Shown here: positions 35,517 to 44,153 of the stretch, in pieces
Position numbering within the stretch: the first letter of the stretch is position 1
Layout: every line of letters starts with the position of its first letter
From: Microbacterium terrisoli
GTDB lineage: Bacteria; Actinomycetota; Actinomycetes; Actinomycetales; Microbacteriaceae
Assembly (NCBI RefSeq): GCF_030866805.1
Contig: NZ_CP133019.1
Span: 2,480,001-2,544,000, forward strand
Direction: 5' to 3'
DNA length: 64,000 bases
Program-made: the position numbers and the translations under genes
Notes under the pieces: generated by a model
Seen by the model: only the letters and a program-made list of their open reading frames with translations
Database searches by the model: none
Told to the model about the DNA's origin: nothing

Positions 35517-38500
35517 CGAGGGTGTCCTCCCTGTCGGTGTCGGTGTCGGTGTCGCTGTCGGGCAGCGCGGCCAGGCGCTGCGGCTTGAGGGTCGCCGCGC
35601 GTTCGCGCAGCAGGAACTTCTGCACCTTGCCCACCGCATTGCGCGGGAGCTCGTCGACGATCTCGAGCCGCTCGGGCCAATAGCTCTTGGAGACGAGGCA
35701 TTCGTCGAGGTAGCGCTGCAGCTGCCGGAACGTGAGTGTGCGTCCCGGAGCGAGCACGGCGAACGCACACGCCCGCTCTCCCAGTCGCGGGTCGGGCATC
35801 GCGACGATCGCGACGTCATCGATGGCCTCGTGCCGGTACAGCAGCTGCTCGATCTCTGAGACCGGCACCTTCTCGCCGCCCCGGTTGATCACGTCGCGCA
35901 CGCGTCCCGTGATGCGCAGATACCCGTCGTCGTCGATCGTGGCCAGATCGCCCGTGCGATACCAGCCGTCGGCGGTGAAGGCCTCCGCTGTCAGATCAGG
36001 TCGGTCCAGATATCCGCGGAACACCGTCGGGCCGGTCAGCTCGAAGTCGCCCTCCACGCCCGGAGCGACGGGGTGCCCGGCTGCATCGACGATGCGCAGC
36101 CGCACGCCGTGCAGCGCCTTGCCATCGGTGCCCCATGCCTTCGTCGCGGGATCGGCCGGACTGCCCAGGGCTGCAAGTCCCGTCTCGGTGGTGCCGAACG
36201 CGCCGCACACCGTCGCTCCCAGCACACGCGTGGCGTGCTCGGCGAGCGCCCGTGGCACCGCGGCGCCGGTGGCCACGAAGATCCGCAGTGCACGCGGCGG
36301 TGCCGCCCCGGCCTCGACTTCGCGCACGAGATCGGTGAGGAAGGGGGTGGCCGCCTGCACGAACGTGCCCTCCCACTCGTCGAGCACCTCCAGCGCGCGC
36401 TTGCCGTTCCACGCGCGCTGCACGATCTCGGGCACTCCCAGCACCCACGACAGCCACATGCCGTAGAGGAATCCCGTCTGGTGCGCGAGGGGTGAGGGGA
36501 TGAATATCGTGTCCGTCGAGTTGAGCGGCAGCTGCTCGATCTCCATCCATGCGGCACGACTCAGGCTCTCGTGGGTGTGGATGACGCCCTTGGGCTCACC
36601 GGAGGTGCCCGAGGTGAACAGCAGCTGTGCAGCATCGGCGGGCTCGGGGGCGCGCGCATCCAGCGCCGCTCGGTCCACGTGCGCCCACGCGGAGGCACGG
36701 TGCCAGGCGTACCAGGCCACGCCCGGGTTCTCGCACGACGGCACGACGTGCGCGACACCGGGGGTCAGATGCATCACCAGCACGTTCCGGACCGCGAGTT
36801 CGACGGCCTCCGGTCCGTCCAGGATCTCGGCGAGCTCACGGTCGTGCTGCCTGCCGCGGTGATTGTCGGCGACGATCACGATCTTGGCCTGCGAGCGCTT
36901 GAGCGCGAAGGCGACCTCACGCTGGCGGAAGATGGGCATGATCGGGCAGATCACCGCGCCGATGCGGGCGGCGGCAGCGGCCACCACCACGAAGCCGGCG
37001 CAGTTGGGCAGCTGCACGGCCACGCGGTCGCCGTGCTGCACACCGAACTCGAGCAGCAGCGCCGCGGCCTTGTCGACCGCCTGATCGAGCTCCGCCCAGG
37101 TCAACGGCACGGTGCGTTCGGGGGCGGCATCCACCAGCGCGAGAGCGTGCGGACGCTCGGTCGCCCACCGCCGGATCCACTCGGCCCCGGTGACGCGGCC
37201 CGCCGCCTGTGCGGAGCCTGCCGGAGGCATCCGCCGGGCGGTGGGCCGGGCCGGACCCCTCTCCACCTGCATGTCCACGTGCAGATCGGTCATCGCGTCC
37301 AGGAACTGCGGGTAGGAGATGCGGTACGCGTTCGGGAACGTGAGCGTCGAGCGCCCGGTCGCCGACGAGGCCGCCACGGCCAGCGACATCAGCACCCGGT
37401 GGTCGTTGAACGACGACAGGTGTGCTCCGTGCAGCTGCCGCACACCGCGGATGCGCAGGTCGGTGCCGTCGAAGCTGAGGTCGCCGCCCATCTCGTTCAG
37501 CTGCAGCATCGAGGTCACCCGGTCGGACTCCTTCAGACGGACGTGCTCCACATTGTGGAACACGCTCTCGCCGTCGGCGACGGCGGCCATCGCCGAGAGC
37601 ACCGGAAGCATGTCGGGAACGGCGCGACAGTCCACGTCGACGGCATTCAGCCGCTGCCCGTCGTGGCGGATGCGCACGCCGCCGGATTCGAGGTCCACCT
37701 CCATCGGCAACCCCATCTGCTGCGCGATGGCGAGGAATTCCGCCTCAGGGTGATCGACGTGGCCGGGGTCGATGCTGTCCAGGCCCCTCAGCAGCACGTC
37801 GGCGGGGCGCAGGCCTGCCACGGCGATCCCGAACGCCGCCGATCCGATGTCGGGCGGCAGGCGCAGGTCGACGGGGTGCGCACTCTGGTCGGGGTCGATG
37901 TCGTACCGGCGCCCGCGATCCGATACCTCCACCCGCAGCCCGAACTGCGCCATCATCCTGATGGTCAGATCGACGTAGCTGCGCTCGTTGAACACACCGT
38001 CGATGAGAACGGTCGTGTGCGCCGTCGCGAACGGCGCGATCAGCAGCAGCGCCGAGATCCACTGCGACAGCGTGCCGGCGATGTGCACGGTGCCGCCTGC
38101 AGGGCGGCCGTGGTGCACGAGGATCGGCGGAGAATCCGTCGGGGATGTGGCATCCACCCCCATGTCGTTGAGCGCACGCAGCAGCGGACCGATCGGTCGG
38201 CGCTCGAAGTACTTCTGACCCGTGATCGCCACGTCACGGTCGGCGAGGGCGGAAAGGCCCACCATGAAATAGAGGGTGGTGCCCGAACTGCCCACGCTCT
38301 GGCGCTCCCGGCGGGGATGGTAGCGGCCTCCGTGCACGACGAAGGTGTCGCCTTCGACTTCGATCGGAATGCCCATCGAGCGCAGCAGACCGACCGTGTA
38401 CTGCACGTGCCGCGCGTCGCTGAGCCCGGAGATGCGACTGGTCCCGGGGGCGAGCGAAGCGAGGATCAGCGCGCGGTGCGCATGGTATTTGGAATTCGGC

Positions 38501-38553
38501 ACCTGCACTGTTCCGTGCACGCGCGCCGTACTTCCCGCAACTGACAGGTGCAT
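35461..38553 (-). CDS. EPSP-synthase-like / acyl-CoA ligase fusion (PlmJK-type, CHC-CoA biosynthesis)
   Basis: 1030-residue two-domain fusion. Residues 1 to about 425 have the EPSP synthase (AroA) fold: VPNSKYHAHRALILASLA keeps Lys22 and Arg27, GSSGTTLYF replaces the NAGT loop, and KESDRVTSMLQLNEMGG and FNDHRVLMSLAV match. The serine after Lys22 is Tyr, and the Lys of the C-terminal AKTFPD motif appears replaced (RISYPQF). Residues about 440-1005 are an adenylate-forming CoA ligase: LLFTSGTSGEPKGVIHTH, FGTTETGL, YRTGDLATIDDDGYLRITGR and the catalytic PRNAVGKVQK. Such a fusion is known as PlmJK in phoslactomycin biosynthesis (AnsJ and AnsK separate in ansatrienin). ATG 38553 has GGGAGG seven bases upstream. 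First gene of the operon. Confidence 0.9.
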   Translation of the reverse strand: MHLSVAGSTARVHGTVQVPNSKYHAHRALILASLAPGTSRISGLSDARHVQYTVGLLRSMGIPIEVEGDTFVVHGGRYHPRRERQSVGSSGTTLYFMVGLSALADRDVAITGQKYFERRPIGPLLRALNDMGVDATSPTDSPPILVHHGRPAGGTVHIAGTLSQWISALLLIAPFATAHTTVLIDGVFNERSYVDLTIRMMAQFGLRVEVSDRGRRYDIDPDQSAHPVDLRLPPDIGSAAFGIAVAGLRPADVLLRGLDSIDPGHVDHPEAEFLAIAQQMGLPMEVDLESGGVRIRHDGQRLNAVDVDCRAVPDMLPVLSAMAAVADGESVFHNVEHVRLKESDRVTSMLQLNEMGGDLSFDGTDLRIRGVRQLHGAHLSSFNDHRVLMSLAVAASSATGRSTLTFPNAYRISYPQFLDAMTDLHVDMQVERGPARPTARRMPPAGSAQAAGRVTGAEWIRRWATERPHALALVDAAPERTVPLTWAELDQAVDKAAALLLEFGVQHGDRVAVQLPNCAGFVVVAAAAARIGAVICPIMPIFRQREVAFALKRSQAKIVIVADNHRGRQHDRELAEILDGPEAVELAVRNVLVMHLTPGVAHVVPSCENPGVAWYAWHRASAWAHVDRAALDARAPEPADAAQLLFTSGTSGEPKGVIHTHESLSRAAWMEIEQLPLNSTDTIFIPSPLAHQTGFLYGMWLSWVLGVPEIVQRAWNGKRALEVLDEWEGTFVQAATPFLTDLVREVEAGAAPPRALRIFVATGAAVPRALAEHATRVLGATVCGAFGTTETGLAALGSPADPATKAWGTDGKALHGVRLRIVDAAGHPVAPGVEGDFELTGPTVFRGYLDRPDLTAEAFTADGWYRTGDLATIDDDGYLRITGRVRDVINRGGEKVPVSEIEQLLYRHEAIDDVAIVAMPDPRLGERACAFAVLAPGRTLTFRQLQRYLDECLVSKSYWPERLEIVDELPRNAVGKVQKFLLRERAATLKPQRLAALPDSDTDTDTDREDTLDDQQPDHSRRTWKPNRTA

Positions 38554-38726
38554 CCCATAACCTCCCGTCTTTCGACGCGAACGGTCACTGGTCCCGACGG
38601 CTCGCGTCCCCGGTCGCCACGTGTGACCATACTCCCGGCCGGGGCCTCTGTGGGGTGCTCACAGAAAGCACTTGGCCACCGCATAGGTGGGCCGGTTCGC
38701 GGCTGATATCATTCGCTCGCCCGGGC
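38554..38726. other. Intergenic region upstream of the CHC operon
   Basis: No gene. It must carry the promoter of the four-gene operon; a TATGGT box (minus strand) is the only -10-like element and has no good -35. Near 38679-38698 an imperfect hairpin (GGCCACC-GCATA-GGTGG) could end HNH transcription. Confidence 0.4.
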
Positions 38727-39224
38727 TCAGGCGGCCAGGGCCAGATACGGCTCCCAGCACGGATCGGCCCGTTCGGTGCCACGCACCGACCAGTGAGCGC
38801 CGTGCGGCGGGTGCGGAGCGAACCGCAGCGTCCATGACATCTCCTGAGGGGTGCGGTTGCCCTTCGTGTTGTTGCACCGCTGACAGCAGGCGACGAGGTT
38901 CTCCCAGGAGTCCGATCCTCCCCGCGAGCGAGGCATCACGTGGTCGATCGTGCCTGCCGAACCGCCGCAGTACGCGCAGTGGAAGCCGTCGCGTCGCAGC
39001 ACACCACGCCGCGTCACCGGCACGCGCCGGGCGCCGGGCAGCCGAACGTAGCGCGTGAGGATGATCACCGCGGGTCTGTCATAGACGCGGCACGGCCCAT
39101 GGACCGGATCATCTTCGACATGCTCGATGACCGTGGCCTTGTCGTTCATCACCAGGACCAGGGCCCGGCGGAACGAGACCACGGCGAGCGGTTCGTATCC
39201 TGCGTTCAGCACCAATGTGCGCAT
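38727..39224 (-). CDS. HNH endonuclease family protein
   Basis: 165-residue protein with an N-terminal RTLVLNAGYEPLAVVSFRRA block, common in free-standing actinobacterial HNH proteins, and a C-terminal HNH/zinc motif: FHCAYCGGSAGTIDHVMPRS with the second CxxC in ACCQRCNNTKGNRTPQEM. All metal and catalytic residues (Cys pairs, DH, N) are present. No restriction partner or phage genes are nearby; it is widespread as a lone housekeeping-like nuclease of unknown role. It is preceded by a short ORF and terminator at 39300-39424. Confidence 0.88.
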   Translation of the reverse strand: MRTLVLNAGYEPLAVVSFRRALVLVMNDKATVIEHVEDDPVHGPCRVYDRPAVIILTRYVRLPGARRVPVTRRGVLRRDGFHCAYCGGSAGTIDHVMPRSRGGSDSWENLVACCQRCNNTKGNRTPQEMSWTLRFAPHPPHGAHWSVRGTERADPCWEPYLALAA

Positions 39225-39299
39225 CTGCCATCCTCACGAACTGTCCGAGACGGCTTCCCGGACGATCGACCGAAGACGCGGAGTTCCGCGGAAGGGATG

Positions 39300-39326
39300 A
39301 AAAAAGCGTCGCCCTATGGACGACGC
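39300..39326 (-). terminator. Intrinsic terminator upstream of the HNH gene
   Basis: On the minus strand GCGTCG - nine-base loop - CGACGC followed by six T residues. A classical rho-independent terminator, unusual in this GC-rich window. The stop codon of the small ORF at 39314-39424 lies in its loop. Confidence 0.8.
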
Positions 39327-39424
39327 CTCAGCGCCGCACGCGCAGTGCGGCACCCGATCTCATGATGGCGAAGAACGAGCAGTCCGAGCGCATCCATGGT
39401 GCGGATGCGTGGTGTGTCGCCCAT
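39314..39424 (-). CDS. Short leader-like ORF ending inside a terminator hairpin
   Basis: 36 codons with a good ribosome site (AAAGGGA, six bases before ATG 39424), starting MGDTPRIRTMDALGLLV and ending in an Arg-rich tail (RTARAALRRRP). Its TAG stop is in the loop of the terminator at 39300-39326, about 90 bases before the HNH start. The layout is that of an attenuator leader peptide or of a small independent transcript. No homologue is recognised. The stretch 39225-39299 after the terminator is otherwise empty. Confidence 0.45.
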   Translation of the reverse strand: MGDTPRIRTMDALGLLVLRHHEIGCRTARAALRRRP

Positions 39425-39477
39425 CGTCGTCCCTTTCGCGTGATTTCTACGTCCGGGAACAGGGTAGCGCGCTCTCC

Positions 39478-39510
39478 CGACACGGGGCGCCGGGTGCCGG
39501 CGGCGTGTCG
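39478..39510 (-). terminator. GC hairpin downstream of the M23 peptidase gene
   Basis: Seven-base arms CGACACG/CGTGTCG with additional GC pairing inside, 17 bases past the peptidase stop. No T-run. Likely terminator for that gene. Confidence 0.55.
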
Positions 39511-39526
39511 AACGAGAGGGGATGCC

Positions 39527-40390
39527 TCAGCCGGCGTTGGCGCGCAGCCACGCGAGCGGGTCGATGCGCGAGCCGTTGATGCCGACCTCGAAGTGCAGGT
39601 GGTTCGCGGTGGAGCGGCCGGTGCTGCCCACCCGGCCGATCGGCTGGCCGACGGTGACGTGCTGGCCGGTGGAGACCTGCCGGCTGCCGTAGCGCATGTG
39701 GCCGTAGAGGGTTTCGACCCTCTTGCCGGCGATCACGGTGTCGATCACGATCGCCACTCCGTAGCCGTAATAGCCCTCGCTGGAGACCTTGACCGTGCCG
39801 GAGGTCGCCGCGAAGATCGGCGTTCCGCCGGGGGCGAGCAGGTCGACGCCCTGGTGCTCACCGCCGCGGCTGAGGAAGCCGTCGCCGATGCTCGAGATCG
39901 TGGCCAGCGGCCAGCGGATCGCGCCCGTACCGGGGCCGGTCATCGTCAGGTCCATGTTCGAACTCCGCGACACCGATGCGACCTTGGCCGCCTGCCGAGC
40001 CCGCGCGGCGGCGGCCTCGGCCGCCTTCTTCTTCGCGATCTCACCGGCCGTCGTCGCAGAATAGCTGTCGCGCGAGAGTGTCTCGACCTTCTGCGTCGAA
40101 CCGACCACCAGCGACTGCGCGTGATCGGCCGCGACCTGCTGGATCGTGCGCGCTTCCGGCGTCGAGTTCGCCGCGGCGAACGCGGGGATCGCGGCACTGC
40201 CCACGAGGGCGGTGATCACGCCGACGACGAACAGGCTGCGCATGGGCGACCGCTTCTTGCGCGTCGCGGTGGCGGGGCGTTGCGAGCGGGAGACGGGCAA
40301 TGCCGCGGCGCGCAGTCCACGACGGGAGCGAGCGAGACCTGCGGGGTGCTCGGTGGGCTCCATCGCGGTCGAGTCGATCTCTTCAGCCAA
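39527..40390 (-). CDS. Secreted M23 family metallopeptidase (LytM domain)
   Basis: 287-residue cell-wall peptidase. Basic N-terminus, then a membrane/signal segment (MRSLFVVGVITALVGSAAIP, ending AFA), an Ala-rich helical linker, and a C-terminal M23 domain with zinc ligands in GGEHQGVDLLAPGGTPIFA (HxxxD), ETLYGHMRYG and NHLHFEVGINGSRIDP (HxH). All ligands are present, so it should cleave peptidoglycan peptide bridges. The start is placed at TTG 40390 because GGAGGA lies exactly five bases upstream; the downstream ATG (40363) has no site. A promoter at 40554-40582 implies a leader of about 155 bases. Confidence 0.88.
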   Translation of the reverse strand: MAEEIDSTAMEPTEHPAGLARSRRGLRAAALPVSRSQRPATATRKKRSPMRSLFVVGVITALVGSAAIPAFAAANSTPEARTIQQVAADHAQSLVVGSTQKVETLSRDSYSATTAGEIAKKKAAEAAAARARQAAKVASVSRSSNMDLTMTGPGTGAIRWPLATISSIGDGFLSRGGEHQGVDLLAPGGTPIFAATSGTVKVSSEGYYGYGVAIVIDTVIAGKRVETLYGHMRYGSRQVSTGQHVTVGQPIGRVGSTGRSTANHLHFEVGINGSRIDPLAWLRANAG

Positions 40391-40553
40391 GCTGTTCCTC
40401 CGGCCTCCGCCGCCGGCCTGGGCCGGCACCGTGCTCGTCGGAATCGTGGCACACGAGTCGGGACGCGTGTGCGCGCTTGACCGCAAGAACGACGAGCCGG
40501 GAAGGCGATTCGTGCGGCATCCGACGGCGGGCTTCTCGCCAGCGGACTTTTCG

Positions 40554-40582
40554 AGGCTACCCGAAGGTAACGAATATGTCAC
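40554..40582 (-). promoter_or_regulatory. Promoter of the M23 peptidase gene
   Basis: Minus strand: -35 GTGACA (40582-40577), 17-base spacer, -10 TAGCCT (40559-40554). Transcription would start near 40547, leaving about 155 bases of untranslated leader before TTG 40390. It lies 28 bases past the end of the DtxR gene. Confidence 0.6.
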
Positions 40583-40610
40583 GCCGGATGCTCGGCGAGC
40601 CGCGGGACGG

Positions 40611-41312
40611 TCAGGTCCGATCGTCGACGAGGAAGATGTGCGAAGCCACTTCGACGGGCAGCTCCAGCCCGTCTTCGACGCCGTCCATCTCGACCAGCAC
40701 GTACCCCTCGTTGTAGCGGTAGCCGCCGCTCGCGCCCGGCACGACGCCCGCCTCGAGCAACTGCTGCAAGAGCTCGGGGTCGACCTGCGCGGGCTCGGCC
40801 AGTCGCCGGATCGTTCCGCGGATGGGCCCGCCCTCGGCATCCAACCGGCGCACGAGCCCGATCACGCCCTGCTCGAAGTCCATCGAGTCGGTGCCGCCCA
40901 GCAGCGCGAGACCGGGAATCGGGTTGCCGTACGGTGACTCGGTCGGGTGGCCGAGGAGTTCGACCAGGCGCCGCTCGACCTGCTCGCTCATCACGTGCTC
41001 CCAGCGGCAGGCCTCTTCGTGCACATAGGCCCATTCCAAACCGATGACATCCGAGAGCAGTCGCTCGGCGAGACGGTGCTTGCGCATCACATCGACGGCC
41101 TTGTGGCGGCCGGCATCGGTCAGCTCGAGGCGGCGATCGTCCGAGACGACGACCAGGCCGTCACGCTCCATGCGCCCCACCGTCTGCGAGACCGTCGGGC
41201 CGGAGTGACCGAGGCGCTCCGAGATGCGCGCGCGCAGCGGCACGATGTTCTCCTCCTCGAGCTCGAGGATCGTCCGCAGGTACATCTCGGTCGTGTCGAT
41301 GAGATCGGCCAT
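40611..41312 (-). CDS. DtxR/IdeR-family metal-dependent regulator
   Basis: 233-residue iron-dependent repressor: N-terminal winged helix (DTTEMYLRTILELEEENIVP, ISERLGHSGPTVSQTVGRME), dimerisation domain with metal ligands (HRLAERLLSDVIGL, YVHEEACRWEHVMSE with Cys, Glu, His at the positions of DtxR Cys102/Glu105/His106) and the C-terminal SH3-like domain (GLELPVEVASHIFLVDD). Full length and all ligands indicate a working Fe(II) sensor (IdeR type), although a Mn-specific MntR-like function cannot be excluded. Divergent from serC across 225 bases (41313-41537). Confidence 0.93.
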   Translation of the reverse strand: MADLIDTTEMYLRTILELEEENIVPLRARISERLGHSGPTVSQTVGRMERDGLVVVSDDRRLELTDAGRHKAVDVMRKHRLAERLLSDVIGLEWAYVHEEACRWEHVMSEQVERRLVELLGHPTESPYGNPIPGLALLGGTDSMDFEQGVIGLVRRLDAEGGPIRGTIRRLAEPAQVDPELLQQLLEAGVVPGASGGYRYNEGYVLVEMDGVEDGLELPVEVASHIFLVDDRT

Positions 41313-41525
41313 CAGTGTTCTCCGTATTCAACAGCCCCGCATCGCATCCGGCACCCGTGTTCGGCAGCCGTGTCCAGCGGCGCCGGGCGGGGCGCGAAGT
41401 ACGCCGCGACGCGGGATGTCGCAGCAGCCCCAGCCTATCCCGCACCCGCGACACCGCCGTCTCGCCGTGCCCAGGGCGGCGTCCTCACGTTACGGAGTCA
41501 GGAGGGCGCATCCTCGCGGCGCCTC

Positions 41526-42656
<1,131 letters not shown>

Positions 42657-42678
42657 CACCGCGCCGGTCGAACGGAAG

Positions 42679-42712
42679 CGTCGCGCGGTGCCCGGTCAGG
42701 CACCGCGCGACG
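42679..42712. terminator. Bidirectional terminator between serC and DUF3027
   Basis: Perfect 14-base stem CGTCGCGCGGTGCC / GGCACCGCGCGACG with a 6-base loop, between two convergent genes, six bases from the DUF3027 stop and 23 from the serC stop. Confidence 0.85.
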
Positions 42713-42717
42713 TCGTC

Positions 42718-43398
42718 TCACTCGGACTCGTCGTCGAAATTCCCCGACTCGTCCAGCTCGTCGATGTCGACGCCGTCGAGGTCTCCCGAATGCAGGATCG
42801 GCGACGCATCATCGTCGAACTCGGACTCGTCCAGATCATCGAGATCTTCATCGTCCAGGTCGTCCAGGTCGTCGTCGACGGCATCCACACCGTCCGGGTC
42901 GAATCCGCTGTCATCCAGATCGTCGTCGACGTCGTCCTCATCAAGGTCATCATCGTCGTCGTCTTCGGCATCGTTCGGGCCGCCGTCGCCGTCGGCGATG
43001 GCCGCCGCCGCGCCGTCGACGACAGGCGCATCCCGCCCGTCTGCGGCAGCGGGCGCCTCGTCGCGCGCCTGTGCATCGGCTGCCGCCTGCTGCGCCTGGA
43101 ACTCCGCCAGCCGCTCGGCCCACGGCACCCAGTCGGGGGCCAGCAGGGCTTCGTCGCCGGGCAGCAGCTCGACTTCGAGCACGGTGGGCTCCGCGCCTTC
43201 GACCACGGCCAGGCTCACCGTCCAGAACCAGCCCGGATAGCCCAGCATCAGGTTCGCGAACCGCAGCGAGACCACGCCGTCGGGCTCGACCGAGTACCCT
43301 GCCGCGTCGCCGATCGTGTCGGGTCCTGTGACGTCGAGCAGGGCCGCCCGTGCCAGATCGTGTGCGGCCAGCAGTCGTTCGTCAGGCGTCGAAGTCAT
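42718..43398 (-). CDS. DUF3027-family protein with a very acidic C-terminal tail
   Basis: 226 residues. The first ~125 match the actinobacterial DUF3027 pattern (LLAAHDLARAALLDVTGPDT, VSLRFANLMLGYPGWFWTVS, VVEGAEPTVLEVELLPGDEA, WVPWAERLAEFQ). The rest is an Ala-rich linker and then a tail of ~70 residues that is mostly Asp with Glu and Leu (DEDDVDDDLDDSGFDPDG), ending NFDDESE. ATG 43398 overlaps the cold-shock gene by 17 bases, a pairing conserved in Actinobacteria. Function unknown; the tail resembles nucleic-acid-mimicking or RNA-polymerase-delta-like acidic regions. Confidence 0.85.
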   Translation of the reverse strand: MTSTPDERLLAAHDLARAALLDVTGPDTIGDAAGYSVEPDGVVSLRFANLMLGYPGWFWTVSLAVVEGAEPTVLEVELLPGDEALLAPDWVPWAERLAEFQAQQAAADAQARDEAPAAADGRDAPVVDGAAAAIADGDGGPNDAEDDDDDDLDEDDVDDDLDDSGFDPDGVDAVDDDLDDLDDEDLDDLDESEFDDDASPILHSGDLDGVDIDELDESGNFDDESE

Positions 43399-43762
43399 CG
43401 GCCACTCGGCGCAGCAGCGCTGCGATCTTCTTGGACTGCCCGCTGTTGGGGTAGCGGCCGTGACGCAGGTCGCCACCGATGCCGTCGAGCAGCTTCACGA
43501 GGTCTTCGACGATGATCGCCATGTCGTCGGCGGGCTTGCGCGACCGCTTGGACAGGCTCACCGGTGCCTCCAGCACCCGCACCGACAGCGCCTGCGGTCC
43601 GCGCTTGCCGTCGGCCAGGCCGAACTCGACGCGACTGCCCGCTTTCACCACGGCGCCGGCGGGCAGTGCCGTGGCATGCAGGAAGACATCCTGGCCGTCG
43701 TCGGCGGAGATGAAGCCGAAGCCCTTCTCGTCGTCGTAGAACCTGACCTTGCCGGTGGGCAT
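43382..43762 (-). CDS. Cold-shock-domain protein with C-terminal extension
   Basis: 126-residue protein: the N-terminal cold-shock domain has RNP1 KGFGFIS and RNP2 DVFLHATAL, with KVRFYDDEKGFGFISADDG; the ~60-residue C-terminal part (SRKPADDMAIIVEDLVKLLD, KIAALLRRVADDFDA) is helical and basic/acidic mixed. Binds single-stranded nucleic acid. ATG 43762 has GAGG six bases upstream. The 3' end overlaps the DUF3027 gene, suggesting co-translation. Confidence 0.92.
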   Translation of the reverse strand: MPTGKVRFYDDEKGFGFISADDGQDVFLHATALPAGAVVKAGSRVEFGLADGKRGPQALSVRVLEAPVSLSKRSRKPADDMAIIVEDLVKLLDGIGGDLRHGRYPNSGQSKKIAALLRRVADDFDA

Positions 43763-43877
43763 GAGTACCTCGCTGAAACGGGGAGTGCGCGTCGCACGGA
43801 GCGGAAGTGGAGCAGGGGGCCTCGTCGGCCCCTGTTCAAGAGTACGGCACCGGCGCACGGCAGGTAGGCTGGAATCG

Positions 43878-44153
43878 ATGAACGCGCCCACACCTGCCGA
43901 TGTTCCGGTCCGTCGCATCGACCGCATCCTGTCGTTCACCGCGCTGGGACTGCTGATCGTCGCGGTCGGCTGCTTCTTCGCGATCATCATCGGCACGGCC
44001 GTGCATGCCGATCAGTCCGCTCCGGTCTGGCACGTGCTGTACTGGATCACCGCCGCGTCGCCGGTCGTGGCGTTCGGGTGCATCCTCGCCGTGCTGATCA
44101 TGAATTCCGTGCGCCGCTCGCGCGCCAACCGCGTGCACAACCGAGTGCGCTGA
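43878..44153 (+). CDS. Small two-helix membrane protein
   Basis: 91 residues with two membrane segments (ILSFTALGLLIVAVGCFFAI and VLYWITAASPVVAFGCILAV) and a basic C-tail (NSVRRSRANRVHNRVR). A TAGGCT box seven bases before ATG 43878 suggests a leaderless transcript. It abuts the helicase-associated protein (stop TGA at 44151-44153, next GTG at 44154). No function can be assigned. Confidence 0.8.
   Translation: MNAPTPADVPVRRIDRILSFTALGLLIVAVGCFFAIIIGTAVHADQSAPVWHVLYWITAASPVVAFGCILAVLIMNSVRRSRANRVHNRVR

Noticed and set aside
40391..40553. c-di-AMP (ydaO) riboswitch before the M23 peptidase gene
   Set aside because: Such genes often have one, but I could not find its conserved blocks in the leader; not claimed without a covariance search.
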